Below are positions 27,853-38,098 of a stretch of 53,687 bases of DNA, piece after piece. Position 1 is the stretch's first letter; the number at the start of each line of letters is the position of its first letter. The notes below the pieces were generated by a model. That model did no database searches, was not told the DNA's origin, and saw only the letters and a list, made by a program, of their open reading frames with translations. The DNA comes from Shewanella sp. 10N.286.48.A6 (GTDB lineage: Bacteria; Pseudomonadota; Gammaproteobacteria; Enterobacterales; Shewanellaceae): contig NZ_MCVI01000036.1 in assembly GCF_002873135.1 (NCBI RefSeq), forward strand, positions 1-53,687, in the 5' to 3' direction. Made by a program: the position numbers and the translations under genes.

Positions 27853-29127
27853 TTAAAATAATGATTTTATCGTAGTCGCCAACTCTTCTCGGGCAACTAA
27901 AAGTTGTTCGTTCTTATTTCTCAGTGGCTTAATTGCAACTTGGTTATTGGCAATTTCGTTTTCACCAATGATCAGGGCGTACTGCGCACCGCTTTTATCA
28001 GCACGTTTCATCTGCTTTTTAAAGTTACCGCCGCCACAATGACTCATGACTTTAAGCGCTGGCAGGCTTTGACGCAACTCTTGGGCAATTTTAATTGCTT
28101 CAACTAAGCAGTTTTCGCCCATAGCGGTGACATAAACATCGACAACTGGCGCGACATCTTTATCAAGCTCAAGGGTTTGCAGTAGTAAGACAATACGCTC
28201 AAGTCCCATTGCAAAACCTACTGCAGGGGTATCTTTACCACCCAATTGACCAACCAGACCATCATAACGACCACCAGCAAGTACCGTTCCTTGAGAGCCT
28301 AAGCTATCCGTTACCCACTCAAAAACGGTGCGGTTATAGTAATCTAAACCACGCACAAGACGAGGATTAATTGTGTATTGGATGCCGACAGCGTCTAAGA
28401 GTTCACATAAGGTTGAAAAATGTGTTTTTGATTCTTCACCTAAATAATCCATTAACTCTGGCGCATCAGCTAGCAAGGCTTGAACCTGTGGCGATTTAGA
28501 ATCCAATACTCGTAGCGGGTTTGAATACATACGGCGCTGTGAGTCTTCATCTAATTGCTCTTTGTGCTGCTCTAAAAATGCAATTAATGCATCACGGTAA
28601 GTAGCACGTTCAGCAGGATCACCTAAGGTATTAAGTTCCAGTTTAACGTGGTCTTTAATGCCAAATGAATCCCATAATCTTGCAGATAACATCAATACTT
28701 CCGCATCAATGTCCGCACTTGCAATGCCGTACACTTCAACACCAAATTGGTGGAATTGACGGTAACGACCTTTTTGAGGACGTTCATGACGGAACATAGG
28801 TCCCATGTACCATAAACGTTGCTCTTGGTTGTAAAGTAAACCATGCTCATTTCCCGCACGAACAGTCGATGCTGTGCCTTCTGGGCGCAATGTTAAACTG
28901 TCTTCATTGCGATCAGCAAAGGTATACATTTCTTTTTCAACGATATCGGTGACTTCACCAATTGAGCGCTTGAATAAATCAGTACTTTCAACAATAGGAG
29001 TACGGATTTCACTGTAACCATAGGCACTAACAGTAGAGCGAATAACCGCTTCGACTTGTTGCCATAAAGGGCTTTGAGTTGGCAGAATGTCGTTCATTCC
29101 ACGGATTGCTTGGATCTGTTTTGCCAC
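27853..29127 (-). CDS. hisS: Histidyl-tRNA synthetase
   Basis: Class II aminoacyl-tRNA synthetase, 424 aa. Motif 2 [21 protein letters not shown], histidine-specific [15 protein letters not shown] and [14 protein letters not shown], motif 3 [13 protein letters not shown], then the anticodon-binding domain. GTG start with AGGCGA upstream, product [13 protein letters not shown]. Preceded by a hairpin that separates it partly from ispG. Confidence 0.98.
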   Translation of the reverse strand: MAKQIQAIRGMNDILPTQSPLWQQVEAVIRSTVSAYGYSEIRTPIVESTDLFKRSIGEVTDIVEKEMYTFADRNEDSLTLRPEGTASTVRAGNEHGLLYNQEQRLWYMGPMFRHERPQKGRYRQFHQFGVEVYGIASADIDAEVLMLSARLWDSFGIKDHVKLELNTLGDPAERATYRDALIAFLEQHKEQLDEDSQRRMYSNPLRVLDSKSPQVQALLADAPELMDYLGEESKTHFSTLCELLDAVGIQYTINPRLVRGLDYYNRTVFEWVTDSLGSQGTVLAGGRYDGLVGQLGGKDTPAVGFAMGLERIVLLLQTLELDKDVAPVVDVYVTAMGENCLVEAIKIAQELRQSLPALKVMSHCGGGNFKKQMKRADKSGAQYALIIGENEIANNQVAIKPLRNKNEQLLVAREELATTIKSLF

Positions 29128-29172
29128 GTTTAATTCGCCTAATTTTTAGCTAATTAATTAATCATATGCCTT

Positions 29173-29215
29173 ACACAAAAAAACACCTACCACTGCTGGT
29201 AAGTGTGTTTTTATC
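29173..29215 (-). terminator. Terminator-like hairpin between ispG and hisS
   Basis: Minus strand AAACACACTTACCA-GCAG-TGGTAGGTGTTTTTTT: imperfect 10-bp stem with a T run, directly after ispG. It would lower but probably not stop transcription into hisS. Confidence 0.65.
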
Positions 29216-29225
29216 TAAAACTAAC

Positions 29226-30341
29226 TTATTCTGTTGCGTCTTTGATATCGATTCGGTTTTGCATTATCGCTGCTTTTGCGCGAATTTTTGCTTCCAGTGA
29301 ATCCACTATATTGTTGTTATCAAAGCGCTCTTTTTGACGTTTACCGTCATCATAATAACCACTTTTTCCGTGGCTACCGGTTAAACCAATATCTGAAACT
29401 AACGCTTCACCTGGGCCATTGACCACACAGCCGATAATCGACACATCCATTGGGGTGGTGATATCTTCAAGGCGCATTTCTAACGCATTGACAGTGTTAA
29501 TCACATCAAACTCTTGGCGTGAACAAGACGGACAGGCAATAAAGTTAATGCCGCGGCTGCGAATACGTAATGATTTTAAGATATCAAAACCGACTTTAAT
29601 TTCTTCGACTGGATCTGCCGCTAATGAGATACGTAAAGTATCACCAATACCTTCAGCCAGTAACATGCCTAAGCCCACTGCTGATTTAACCGAACCCGCA
29701 CGAGCGCCGCCTGCTTCAGTAATGCCTAAATGCAATGGCTGCTTAATTTGCTTGGCGAGTAAACGGTATGATTCAACCGCTAAAAATACGTCTGAAGCTT
29801 TTACACTGACTTTAAACTGGTCGAAGTTTAGACGGTCTAAAATATCCACATGACGCATGGCTGATTCAAGCAATGCTTCTGGTGTTGGCTCATGATACTT
29901 GTCCATCAGATCTTTTTCTAATGAACCGCCATTAACACCAATGCGAATTGGAATATTTTTATCACGCGCACATTCAACTACATTGCGAATACGTTCTTCA
30001 TTACCAATGTTGCCGGGGTTAATCCGCAAACAATCAACACCGTATTCAGCCACTTTAAGTGCGATACGGTAATCAAAATGAATATCGGCAACTAAAGGCA
30101 CACTAACGCGCTGCTTGATAAGCTTAAACGCTTCAGCGGCATCCATTGTTGGTACTGAGACTCGCACTATGTCTGCACCGACTTTTTCAAGGGCCAAAAT
30201 TTGTGCAACTGTGGCGTCGACATCAGTGGTTTTAGTATTTGTCATCGATTGCACCGCAATTGGTGCACCATCGCCGATCGGAACATCCCCTACATAAATG
30301 CGGCTAGAAGGACGGCGGATGATTGGAGATTCGTTATACAT
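29226..30341 (-). CDS. ispG: 4-hydroxy-3-methylbut-2-en-1-yl diphosphate synthase (flavodoxin)
   Basis: Iron-sulfur enzyme of the MEP isoprenoid pathway, 371 aa. N-terminal TIM-barrel ([41 protein letters not shown]). The C-terminal [4Fe-4S] domain has [13 protein letters not shown] and [13 protein letters not shown], which supply three Cys ligands plus Glu. Part of the rlmN-pilW-rodZ-ispG-hisS run. Confidence 0.98.
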   Translation of the reverse strand: MYNESPIIRRPSSRIYVGDVPIGDGAPIAVQSMTNTKTTDVDATVAQILALEKVGADIVRVSVPTMDAAEAFKLIKQRVSVPLVADIHFDYRIALKVAEYGVDCLRINPGNIGNEERIRNVVECARDKNIPIRIGVNGGSLEKDLMDKYHEPTPEALLESAMRHVDILDRLNFDQFKVSVKASDVFLAVESYRLLAKQIKQPLHLGITEAGGARAGSVKSAVGLGMLLAEGIGDTLRISLAADPVEEIKVGFDILKSLRIRSRGINFIACPSCSRQEFDVINTVNALEMRLEDITTPMDVSIIGCVVNGPGEALVSDIGLTGSHGKSGYYDDGKRQKERFDNNNIVDSLEAKIRAKAAIMQNRIDIKDATE

Positions 30342-30393
30342 AATCTGTTGCTCTACTACTTACCAAAATTGAGTTAACACTAAGCTTTAAAGA

Positions 30394-31377
30394 CTAGGCT
30401 TTAGGCAGGGTTAACTTGGCCACACGGTCAGAAAACTCAGCAAGGCTGACATTTTCATTATTAAAGCTCATGGTGACAACTTGCGGCGCACCCAATATCA
30501 CTTTAAAAGGTGCCTTGCCGGTGACTTCAACGACTCTAGCTGAGCCCTTAACGCCATCAACCAATGTTTTACCATCGGCATCGATAATGTTAACCCAGCA
30601 ATCATCACTAAAGCTAAGCGATATAGTATCAGTTTCAATCACATCAGCAGTGGTTGCTGCAGTATCAACTGCAGCTGTTATTGCTGGTGACACAGCAACA
30701 GAGTCAAGTGTGTCAGTCGCCATTGCTGGCTTAATAACACGGTTACTCTCCTGAACATTACTGCTCACTTGAACTGCGTCATCGTTTTGACTTTGTGCTG
30801 AGATTACCTCGCTGGCAACGGGTTCCCGATAAGCCAGTTTAGGATCGATTTCTGGCTCTAATAAGTCTTGTGTTTGCTGCGCCACATTAGCAGCTGCGAC
30901 TTCTTCTGCTGTCGGCTTTGATAAATCAACTCCCGTTAGCATTGAGTCTTTTTGTACCCACCACAACAATAATAGCGCAAGTAATATCGCTACGATGAGA
31001 TAAGTAACTAAGGTGAGACGGCTGTCACGGGCTTCGCGGGTAGTTTTGCGAGAAAAGCTTTGCATAGCAGCAGTTTCATCAGGAAGTTGCTGGGCTAAAC
31101 ATTGTTGAACGGCATTAACATCTGCTTCAACGTACTTGGCAAAGTTTTTAGCGTAGCCGCGGGCATAGGTTGCTGAAGCAATATTATCAAAAATATCATT
31201 TTCAATATCTTCAATAACACTGGGACGCAAATGCAGCTGTAATGCCACAGCATCTATCGAAACACCCTTTTTTTCGCGGGCGGTGCGTAGCAGCATACCC
31301 GCTGTTGAAACAGTTTCGAGTAATTCAGCTTGCTCGAGATTATTATCTGTTTCTATCTCTGTAATTTTATTTGTCAT
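30394..31377 (-). CDS. rodZ: Cytoskeleton protein RodZ
   Basis: 327 aa. N-terminal Cro-like helix-turn-helix (LRTAREKKGVSIDAVALQLHLRPSVIEDIENDIFDN) that binds MreB, one membrane helix (TLVTYLIVAILLALLLLWWV, about 122-141), a low-complexity periplasmic linker, and a C-terminal DUF4115 beta domain (ISLSFSDDCWVNIIDADGKTLVDG). Needed for rod shape. Start and pilW stop share TAATG (1-nt overlap), so translation is coupled. Confidence 0.95.
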   Translation of the reverse strand: MTNKITEIETDNNLEQAELLETVSTAGMLLRTAREKKGVSIDAVALQLHLRPSVIEDIENDIFDNIASATYARGYAKNFAKYVEADVNAVQQCLAQQLPDETAAMQSFSRKTTREARDSRLTLVTYLIVAILLALLLLWWVQKDSMLTGVDLSKPTAEEVAAANVAQQTQDLLEPEIDPKLAYREPVASEVISAQSQNDDAVQVSSNVQESNRVIKPAMATDTLDSVAVSPAITAAVDTAATTADVIETDTISLSFSDDCWVNIIDADGKTLVDGVKGSARVVEVTGKAPFKVILGAPQVVTMSFNNENVSLAEFSDRVAKLTLPKA

Positions 31378-32159
31378 TAATGCAAATTAGCCCTGTATTC
31401 TTTCGCTTGTTCTGAAGCAGGATATTTGGCAATTAAAGTAATTCCGTAGCGTTTTACCGCTTCATCATCCGCTAACTCACGGGAAATTTTAATACCTAAT
31501 GCTAAGCTTTCTGGTGTTTGTTGTGCCACACGGTGAAGACGCGTTAAATTCGCTTTAGCGGCTTGATAATCATTTTCTACTATCGCAAGCTCAATCAATT
31601 CTTTCAAGGTTGATTGTCGTCTTGGATCATATCGCAGCGCATCTTCAAAATAGCCCTTGGCTTTTTCGGTGTCACCTGCAGACATACTACACACGCCTAA
31701 GTTTTCGTAGCTTGAAGCGGTGCGAGTGTATTGTTTGGTTTCAATCGCGGCTAATAGCATTTCTTCAGCTTGTGCGAATTTATCTTGCTGGCAAAGAAAC
31801 ACGCCAAAGTTATTTTTCGCATCACCACCTGCATCTGGCGCGGCAATGGCTTTACGGTAAGCCGCCTCTGTACGTACAGTATCACCTACCGTTTGGTAAT
31901 AATACGCCATCGCGATATGCACTGAACTTAACTGCGGTGCATATTCAACCGCACGATTTAAATTAAATTTAGCTTGTTCAATATTGCCTCGATTTAAATA
32001 AGTCAGTCCCAGCTGCATTCGCTCAATAGCTGCGGCTTGCTTATCTAAGGTTCTTTCGGCAACAGGAATATCAGTACCGCTATAAGTTCGCTCAGTGACA
32101 CAACCCGTTAGAGGTAATGCCATCGCGACTACAATCAAAAACTTTGGCAATCCATGCAT
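31377..32159 (-). CDS. pilW: Type IV pilus biogenesis/stability lipoprotein PilW (PilF)
   Basis: 260 aa outer-membrane lipoprotein (ALPLTGC lipobox) made almost wholly of tetratricopeptide repeats (ERMQLGLTYLNRGNIEQAKFNLNRAVEYAP and following). Required for PilQ secretin assembly in type IV pili. Between rlmN and rodZ, the conserved position in gammaproteobacteria. Confidence 0.93.
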   Translation of the reverse strand: MHGLPKFLIVVAMALPLTGCVTERTYSGTDIPVAERTLDKQAAAIERMQLGLTYLNRGNIEQAKFNLNRAVEYAPQLSSVHIAMAYYYQTVGDTVRTEAAYRKAIAAPDAGGDAKNNFGVFLCQQDKFAQAEEMLLAAIETKQYTRTASSYENLGVCSMSAGDTEKAKGYFEDALRYDPRRQSTLKELIELAIVENDYQAAKANLTRLHRVAQQTPESLALGIKISRELADDEAVKRYGITLIAKYPASEQAKEYRANLH

Positions 32160-32193
32160 ATTCCAACGCCTATTAATCTATACAAACAATGAG

Positions 32194-33315
32194 TTAATCC
32201 ATTGTGACCGAAATCTGATTTTGTTGCATTTGTTTTTTTGCTAAACGTTTAGTGCGATCACGAATATCACCGGCTAATTGTCCACAAGCCGCATCAATAT
32301 CATCACCACGGGTTTTACGCACAATAACCGTTAAGCCGTATTCCATTAATACTTTAGAAAAACGGTCAATTCTAGAATTAGAAGAGCGACCATATGGCGA
32401 ACCAGGATAAGGATTAAACGGAATTAAGTTAATCTTACACGGCGTGTCTTTCATTAGCTTGGCTAATTCATGGGCTTGATCTGTACTGTCATTGATATGA
32501 TCAAGCATCACGTATTCGACTGTAACACGTCCGCGGTTAGCATTGGACTTTTCTAGGTAACGACGAATCCCAGCTAAAAATTCTTCTAGCGGGTATTTCT
32601 TGTTTACCGGCACCAATACATCACGCAGCTCATCATTTGGCGCATGAATACTCACCGCTAAAGCCACATCGATCACGTCACCTAATTTGTCTAACGCAGG
32701 CACGACACCTGAAGTCGATAAGGTCACACGACGCTTAGACAGACTAAAACCAAAGTCATCTAACATGATGTCCATTGCTGGGATCACATTGGCTAAGTTT
32801 AATAGTGGCTCACCCATTCCCATCATAACAACGTTAGTGATTGGACGATCGCCAGTGTCTTTATGGAAACCTAAAAATTCTGATACACGCCATACTTGAC
32901 CGATGATTTCAGCCACTGAGAGGTTACGGTTGAAGCCTTGCTGCCCTGTTGAGCAGAAAGTACATTCCAATGCACAGCCCACTTGTGATGATACACACAG
33001 GGTTGCACGGTCTTCTTCAGGGATGTAAACAGTCTCGACTTCTTGGCCTTGACCAACATTGATCGCAAACTTAATGGTCCCATCAGATGACTTTTGAAAG
33101 CTAGCAATCTCAGGGGCAACAATTTCACACTTTCGAGCTAACTTAGCGCGCAGTGCCTTGTTAATATTGTTCATTTCTTCGAAGTCGCTAACACCAAAGT
33201 GATAAAGCCATTTCATCAATTGATCGGCTCGGAACGGTTTTTCGCCCATTTCTGCGAATAGCGCTCTCATCGATTTTCGATCAAGATCCAATAAATTGAT
33301 CTTTTTTTCACTCAT
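32194..33315 (-). CDS. rlmN: 23S rRNA/tRNA adenine-C2 methyltransferase RlmN
   Basis: Radical SAM enzyme making m2A2503 in 23S rRNA and m2A37 in tRNA. 373 aa from ATG 33315 ([14 protein letters not shown]); the longer frame begins with TTG and its first codons contain the Shine-Dalgarno [15 protein letters not shown] carries the CxxxCxxC cluster motif, [11 protein letters not shown] binds SAM, and [11 protein letters not shown] carries the second catalytic Cys. First gene of the cluster in this window. Confidence 0.97.
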   Translation of the reverse strand: MSEKKINLLDLDRKSMRALFAEMGEKPFRADQLMKWLYHFGVSDFEEMNNINKALRAKLARKCEIVAPEIASFQKSSDGTIKFAINVGQGQEVETVYIPEEDRATLCVSSQVGCALECTFCSTGQQGFNRNLSVAEIIGQVWRVSEFLGFHKDTGDRPITNVVMMGMGEPLLNLANVIPAMDIMLDDFGFSLSKRRVTLSTSGVVPALDKLGDVIDVALAVSIHAPNDELRDVLVPVNKKYPLEEFLAGIRRYLEKSNANRGRVTVEYVMLDHINDSTDQAHELAKLMKDTPCKINLIPFNPYPGSPYGRSSNSRIDRFSKVLMEYGLTVIVRKTRGDDIDAACGQLAGDIRDRTKRLAKKQMQQNQISVTMD

Positions 33316-33454
33316 GTTGTGTAACCTCAAAAAACCTAAAACTTGCTTGCGGGCGGCGAATTATACAGATCCTAACAAAATTTGGCTATAGAAGTAGCAA
33401 CAAAGCTTAGAGACTATGCTAGAATTTCCTCGGACTAATATTGGTCTGCCATTT

Positions 33455-33474
33455 GGAGGTGTAATTCCACCTTT
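33455..33474 (+). promoter_or_regulatory. Hairpin covering the ribosome site of the CNNM gene
   Basis: The only Shine-Dalgarno-like sequence, GGAGGT at 33455-33460, is 15 nt from the ATG, too far for normal use. AGGTG (33457-33461) pairs with CACCT (33468-33472) around TAATTC, ending 2 nt before the start. The hairpin may hide the site or shorten the effective distance. Confidence 0.4.
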
Positions 33475-34557
33475 ATGATAACCCTTATCATTATAGTATT
33501 TATCGCCATTGCAATCTCTTTTCTTTGTAGTGTATTTGAGGCGGTACTACTGTCTGTTACGCCTAGTTATATTGCCACTTTGGCTAAAACGAATCGTAAA
33601 GCTGCCGATCGGCTTAATAAACAGAAAGAAAACGTGGAATCACCACTGGTTTCTATCCTGACTCTCAACACCATTTCCCATACCGTAGGCGCAGCTGTTG
33701 CTGGTGCTCAAGCGGCAAAGGTCTTTGGCGATGAAATGCTAGGGGTATTTTCCGGGGTACTGACCTTTCTCATCTTATTTTTCTCAGAAATCATTCCTAA
33801 AACCTTAGGTGCAAACTATTGGCGTTCATTAGCGCCATCAGTGTCGCTAGTTTTAGTGTGGTTAGAGCGTATTACCAAACCACTAATCTGGATGTCTTCA
33901 AAAGTCACCAAATTAATGGGTAAAGGCGACGAAGGGCAGTATATTCGTCAAGAAATGAGTGCGATGGCCGAAATTGGGCGACAATCAGGTGAACTTGATA
34001 AACAAGAGTCTGCCATTTTAACGCAAATGTTATCGGTTAAAGAAATGCCCGTTTCAGCGATTATGACACCGCGAACCGTGATGTTTAAATTACCGGTGAC
34101 TCTGACCCAAGGGCAATTTGTGCAGCAGTTTTTAGCTAAACCCTTTACCCGTATTCCTGTATATGAAGATGACCCTGATAATATTATTGGTTATGTTAAC
34201 CGTAATAATATCATTCAAGCAGAACGTTACACCCAGAAAGAATCCATTGGTGTATTGAAGAAAAACCTGCTGGTTATTCCTGAAACCGCCAAGATTTTAC
34301 CGATATTTGAATTGATGATTAAGCGAAATACTAAAATCGCTATGATTGTCGATGAGTATGGTTCTGGTGAAGGTATTGTCACCTTAGAAGATATTGTTGA
34401 GTCTTTACTGGGACTAGAAATTGTCGATTCAAACGATCCTGTCACCGATATGCAGCAATTAGCGCGTAAATTGTGGAGTAGCCGCATGAAGCATAAAGGC
34501 ATTGTATTATCTGATGACGGTGAGTTTACCAAGCAATCTCAAACCCCACCGCAATAA
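33475..34557 (+). CDS. CNNM/DUF21 transmembrane protein with CBS pair
   Basis: 360 aa. The first ~150 residues hold a DUF21/CNNM membrane domain with four hydrophobic segments (LIIIVFIAIAISFLCSVFEAVLL; ISHTVGAAVAGAQAAKVFG; VFSGVLTFLILFFSEIIPKTLG; SVSLVLVWLERITKPLIWM). A CBS pair follows at about 190-310 (VSAIMTPRTVMFKLP...GYVNRNNII, IAMIVDEYGSGEGIVTLEDIVESLLG). The C-terminal transporter-associated domain of longer relatives is absent. By family it is probably a divalent-cation (Mg/Co) exporter or regulator. Divergent from rlmN, followed by its own terminator. Confidence 0.9.
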   Translation: MITLIIIVFIAIAISFLCSVFEAVLLSVTPSYIATLAKTNRKAADRLNKQKENVESPLVSILTLNTISHTVGAAVAGAQAAKVFGDEMLGVFSGVLTFLILFFSEIIPKTLGANYWRSLAPSVSLVLVWLERITKPLIWMSSKVTKLMGKGDEGQYIRQEMSAMAEIGRQSGELDKQESAILTQMLSVKEMPVSAIMTPRTVMFKLPVTLTQGQFVQQFLAKPFTRIPVYEDDPDNIIGYVNRNNIIQAERYTQKESIGVLKKNLLVIPETAKILPIFELMIKRNTKIAMIVDEYGSGEGIVTLEDIVESLLGLEIVDSNDPVTDMQQLARKLWSSRMKHKGIVLSDDGEFTKQSQTPPQ

Positions 34558-34583
34558 TACTCTAGCTTTATAGCTATAGATTT

Positions 34584-34610
34584 AAGGGAGCTTAAGCTCC
34601 CTTTTTAATT
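34584..34610 (+). terminator. Terminator of the CNNM gene
   Basis: AAGGGAGCTTAAGCTCCCTT is a perfect 10-bp palindrome followed by TTTAATTT, 27 nt after the stop. Confidence 0.85.
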
Positions 34611-34766
34611 TAGTTAATATAACCACAGCCTTGGTTTAACGGCTATGCATTAGCAGCAACTAAAGTAAACAACGACTAAAGTAAACAGCTACAAAAATCA
34701 GTCACCCATTAAGTTCATTAAACGCCGGATCAGGAACAGCCTCCTTTTTCTGTATTAGAGTAAAAG

Positions 34767-36527
34767 ATGCCCAATAACTATCGCCTTAGCCTTGCTCATA
34801 TTAACGATACTCATTCTAATTTTGAGCCTAGCAGTGTTCAATTTTCCTTATCGGTCGAGCAACAGCATTATCACGTCAACACGAAAACAGGTGGCTACGC
34901 CCGTTTAGGCCATCAAATTGAATCAGCAAGGCAACAAGCTGCTCAACATAACCATGAGTTTTTGTTTTTGCATGGCGGCGATAGCTTTCAAGGCACCTTA
35001 TATTTTAGAGAATTTCAAGGCGCGGCTAACGCGCACCTACTCAATATGCTCAAACCCGATGCTATGGTGTTAGGTAATCATGAAATAGATGCAGGTAATA
35101 GCCCAGTACTGGCTTTTTTAAATCGTATCGAATTTCCGGTGTTAGCTGGCAATATGGATCTCAGCCAAGAGTTAACCGATAAAGAAGGCCGCCTAAGTGG
35201 TCACCCTATTCTTTATGATTACGACAATCAGACCCAATGTGCCAAGGTGCTAGTTAAGCCGTTTTATGATACTCACATCGCCATTGTCGGGATTACGCTG
35301 GATCAGATGCCGCTGATTGCTCGCCCCGATCCTGATACCCATTTTATCAATGCCATTGACACGACGGCTAATACCATTGCCAGTCTGCAGCAGCAAGGCA
35401 TACAGCATATTATTGTCCTCAGCCATTTAGGGCTAGAGCAAGACCGAGAGTTAGCAGAAAAAGTATCTGGGATCAGCGTCATAGTTGGTGGGCACTCACA
35501 TACCTTACAAGGTCAATTCGATGAACTAGGTCTTAGCCACACTCCCTATGCTGAGCGGGTAAATAACACCCCTATCATCCATGCCAGTAAATACGCTGAA
35601 GTCTTAGGCTTAGCTAATATCACTTTTGATCGCTCTGGCGCCTGTATTGCCATAAATGGTAATAACTACTTTATGATTGATGATGAATTAGAAGTGCTGT
35701 TTAATCCTAAGCAAGATAATCAGCTTACTAACCTCAATACTTTGCCCACAGAGCAGCAAATAAATAGCGTAAAAACCAAGCTTATCAGCCACCCTGCTAT
35801 CCGTGGTGATCAGGCCTGTGAAAGCATTCATAACACTATAATGGAGCAATACCGCCCAGCGCTAAATGCGCTAGAAGAGCAAGTGCTTGCTTACATACCC
35901 CATGATTTCATTCATACCCGTTTACCCAGTAAGCACTTTCCCCATGGCAGTGAAATTGCCCCTTGGGTTTGTAGAAGTATGTTTAAAGCCACTAAGCATT
36001 CAGGTGAAAAACTCGATTTTGCCTTACATAATGCCGGTGGCGTTCGGCAGTCATTAAATAAAGGCAGCTTATCAATGGCGGATGTATTAGGGCGGATTTT
36101 GCCTTTTGAGTTGCCATTAGTGAAATATCAAATTCAAGGCAAATACCTTTATGAAGTGCTGGAGTCGGCCATTAATGCCGCCACCAATAATGGGGTAACT
36201 GGCACTGGCGCTGGTAGCTTCCCCTACACTTATGGTATCCGCTATTTCTATGATGGCACCTTAGCGATGCATCAACGTATTACCTCCGTTGAGTTATATC
36301 AAGACGGTTTATGGTCGGCAATTGATCCTGAAAAGCTCTATATTGGGGTGTCTTCGGCCTATACCGCCTTAGGTAAAGAAGGTTATGACGCATTACTAAA
36401 AGCCCATTGGCAACAAGACTTAGATACCATGACGTTACCTGAAGCCTTTGTTGATTTTGTTACCCAGCATGGAAACTTAATCGAAAACCCATTACAGCCT
36501 AATGTTTACTATATTAGCCACAGGTAA
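34767..36527 (+). CDS. Metallophosphatase / 5'-nucleotidase family protein without signal peptide
   Basis: 586 aa. Metallophosphoesterase domain: LAHINDTHSNFEP (D-x-H), HGGDSFQGTLYF, VLGNHEID (GNHE), VLSHLGLEQD and IVGGHSHTL (GGHSH), which supply the di-metal ligands. The C-terminal 5'-nucleotidase domain has DFALHNAGGVR and VTGTGAGSF. Homologues such as UshA are exported, but this one begins MPNNYRLSLAHINDTH with no signal sequence, so it is predicted cytoplasmic. Substrate not deducible; nucleotide monophosphates or related phosphoesters likely. Confidence 0.9.
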   Translation: MPNNYRLSLAHINDTHSNFEPSSVQFSLSVEQQHYHVNTKTGGYARLGHQIESARQQAAQHNHEFLFLHGGDSFQGTLYFREFQGAANAHLLNMLKPDAMVLGNHEIDAGNSPVLAFLNRIEFPVLAGNMDLSQELTDKEGRLSGHPILYDYDNQTQCAKVLVKPFYDTHIAIVGITLDQMPLIARPDPDTHFINAIDTTANTIASLQQQGIQHIIVLSHLGLEQDRELAEKVSGISVIVGGHSHTLQGQFDELGLSHTPYAERVNNTPIIHASKYAEVLGLANITFDRSGACIAINGNNYFMIDDELEVLFNPKQDNQLTNLNTLPTEQQINSVKTKLISHPAIRGDQACESIHNTIMEQYRPALNALEEQVLAYIPHDFIHTRLPSKHFPHGSEIAPWVCRSMFKATKHSGEKLDFALHNAGGVRQSLNKGSLSMADVLGRILPFELPLVKYQIQGKYLYEVLESAINAATNNGVTGTGAGSFPYTYGIRYFYDGTLAMHQRITSVELYQDGLWSAIDPEKLYIGVSSAYTALGKEGYDALLKAHWQQDLDTMTLPEAFVDFVTQHGNLIENPLQPNVYYISHR

Positions 36528-36687
36528 TATTGAGTTTAAATTTTGCCTTGTGTAGTAATTTAGTATTCACAAATCTGCCGCGGATCACAGACCCTGTGTG
36601 CGCTTCATGATTTAATAAACTATCTTTATGTAGATTCATGACCTGAATCATTGCAAAATTTAGCCTAATCAAATAGGGAACGTATTC

Positions 36688-36990
36688 ATGAAAGCAAAAC
36701 TGATCAAATTAGCTGCAGCAGCAACATTAGCATTAGGCGTATCATCAGCATGGGCTGCTGGTATTATGCACCAAGGTGAAGTAGTAGAAACGATGAACAG
36801 CGGTGGTTATACCTATGTTCAAGTTAAAGCAGAAGATAAAACTTTTTGGGCTGCTGGCCCACAAGTTGCGATCACTAAAGGTGACACTGTGATCATGAAT
36901 GAGCAAATGTGGATGCAAGATTTCACCAGCAGCACATTAAACAAAACCTTTGATAAATTATTATTTGTTGGCAAAATCGAGAAAAAATAA
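36688..36990 (+). CDS. NrfJ-like small periplasmic protein
   Basis: 100 aa with a signal peptide (LAAAATLALGVSSAWAAG). The mature part is MHQGEVVETMNSGGYTYVQVK..TFWAAGPQVAITKGDTV with EQMWMQDFTSSTLNKTFDKLLFVGKI. It resembles the NrfJ/GW-repeat-like small proteins found near nitrite reductase genes. Here there is no nrf gene nearby. GGGAA 8 nt before ATG supports the start. Monocistronic with a strong terminator. Function not established. Confidence 0.75.
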   Translation: MKAKLIKLAAAATLALGVSSAWAAGIMHQGEVVETMNSGGYTYVQVKAEDKTFWAAGPQVAITKGDTVIMNEQMWMQDFTSSTLNKTFDKLLFVGKIEKK

Positions 36991-37011
36991 CTCGCTTTAG
37001 CAATAAATACC

Positions 37012-37046
37012 CCATAATCGGCTAATTCTCATTAGCCGATTTTTTA
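37012..37046 (+). terminator. Terminator of the NrfJ-like gene
   Basis: AATCGGCTAA and TTAGCCGATT form a 10-bp stem around TTCTCA, followed by TTTTATC. Confidence 0.88.
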
Positions 37047-37063
37047 TCTGATATCAAGCAGCC

Positions 37064-37588
37064 ATGACTCAAACAGCGCAATATTCAATTATCACCTTCA
37101 GGCCTGCTTTTGCTCAGCAAGTCAGTGAGCTAGTTCATCAAAGTGTTCGACAAATCTCACACCGACGATACTCTCAAGCCCAGTTAGCCGCATGGTCAAC
37201 TAAACCGCGCTCAGCAAAACATTGGCAATTACGGCTGACGCGATCGCAATCTTGGTTAATGCTGGCAACAAACAAAGCCGATACTTTAGCAAGTCAGCAG
37301 CCAAAGGTTATTGGGGTTATCAATGTCGAAACCCATTTTAAAAGCCGCGGTTATATTGATAGTTTGTATATCGCCCCCGCCTATCAGCAACAAGGGCTAG
37401 CATGTCAGCTTTATGAAACCTTAGAAAAGTGGGCTCTCAGCCAAGGCTACGCAGAATTGAATGTTGATGCGTCATACTTATCAAAAGCATTTTTCATCAA
37501 GCAAGGGTTTACACTGATCCAGCCAAGCTACCAAATCAGTCAACAGCAGGTGATTAATAGTTTCTATTTAAGCAAGCCGCTCACTTAA
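37064..37588 (+). CDS. GNAT-family N-acetyltransferase
   Basis: 174 aa. The acetyl-CoA binding region is visible as YIDSLYIAPAYQQQGLACQLYETLEKWA (Q-x-x-G-x-A loop) followed by LNVDASYLSKAFFIKQGF. The N-terminal half (VHQSVRQISHRRYSQAQLAAWS) is typical of a subgroup of uncharacterised GNATs. Substrate unknown. No neighbour on the same strand appears to share an operon. Confidence 0.85.
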   Translation: MTQTAQYSIITFRPAFAQQVSELVHQSVRQISHRRYSQAQLAAWSTKPRSAKHWQLRLTRSQSWLMLATNKADTLASQQPKVIGVINVETHFKSRGYIDSLYIAPAYQQQGLACQLYETLEKWALSQGYAELNVDASYLSKAFFIKQGFTLIQPSYQISQQQVINSFYLSKPLT

Positions 37589-37663
37589 ATCTTAATCCTC
37601 AGCAGCACAAGGCAAGATATCAACTGATAAAGACAAGTCTTACAAACACGTTAACCAGTGGAT

Positions 37664-37876
37664 TTACTTTGTTAATAACGGCTGCAGCATCTGCTCTAAA
37701 CCATTAAGTTTTACTTCATACATCAATGCCAATTGCTCGCCTAACTTCCCCTCAGGAAAACCTTTACTATGAAACCACACCAGGTATGGCTCGGGTAATT
37801 CCAGTAACTTTCGTCCAGCATATTTACCAAATGGCATGGTTTGGTTAATGGCTTCTAATAATAATTTCTCATTCAT
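37664..37876 (-). CDS. DUF3820 family protein, 70 aa
   Basis: Short protein MNEKLLLEAINQTMPFGKYAGRKLLELPEPYLVWFHSKGFPEGKLGEQL..., matching the DUF3820 pattern (MPFGKYxGxxLxxLPExYLxWF). The frame is open to 37957, but the 27 upstream residues are not family-like. Related proteins have been labelled quorum-sensing-regulated virulence factors or exonuclease-associated, with no firm function. Convergent with the GNAT gene. Confidence 0.82.
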   Translation of the reverse strand: MNEKLLLEAINQTMPFGKYAGRKLLELPEPYLVWFHSKGFPEGKLGEQLALMYEVKLNGLEQMLQPLLTK

Positions 37877-38098
37877 AGTGTCAAAGTCTTTTTGTTCAGG
37901 AGATTTAGTTAACAATAGCAATATAACATTTTGGAATAGCGATAAATACAAAAGCAAAGTTTAGTTATAGATAAGAGTCATTTACATTTAGCGGTTGGCA
38001 ACACTAGCCACTTTTCTGGTCATTGATTTATTAAATAATCAACTTAAGCAATTCAATTTATTGATAAATTCTAGTGAATAGCTCATAAGGTTAACACA

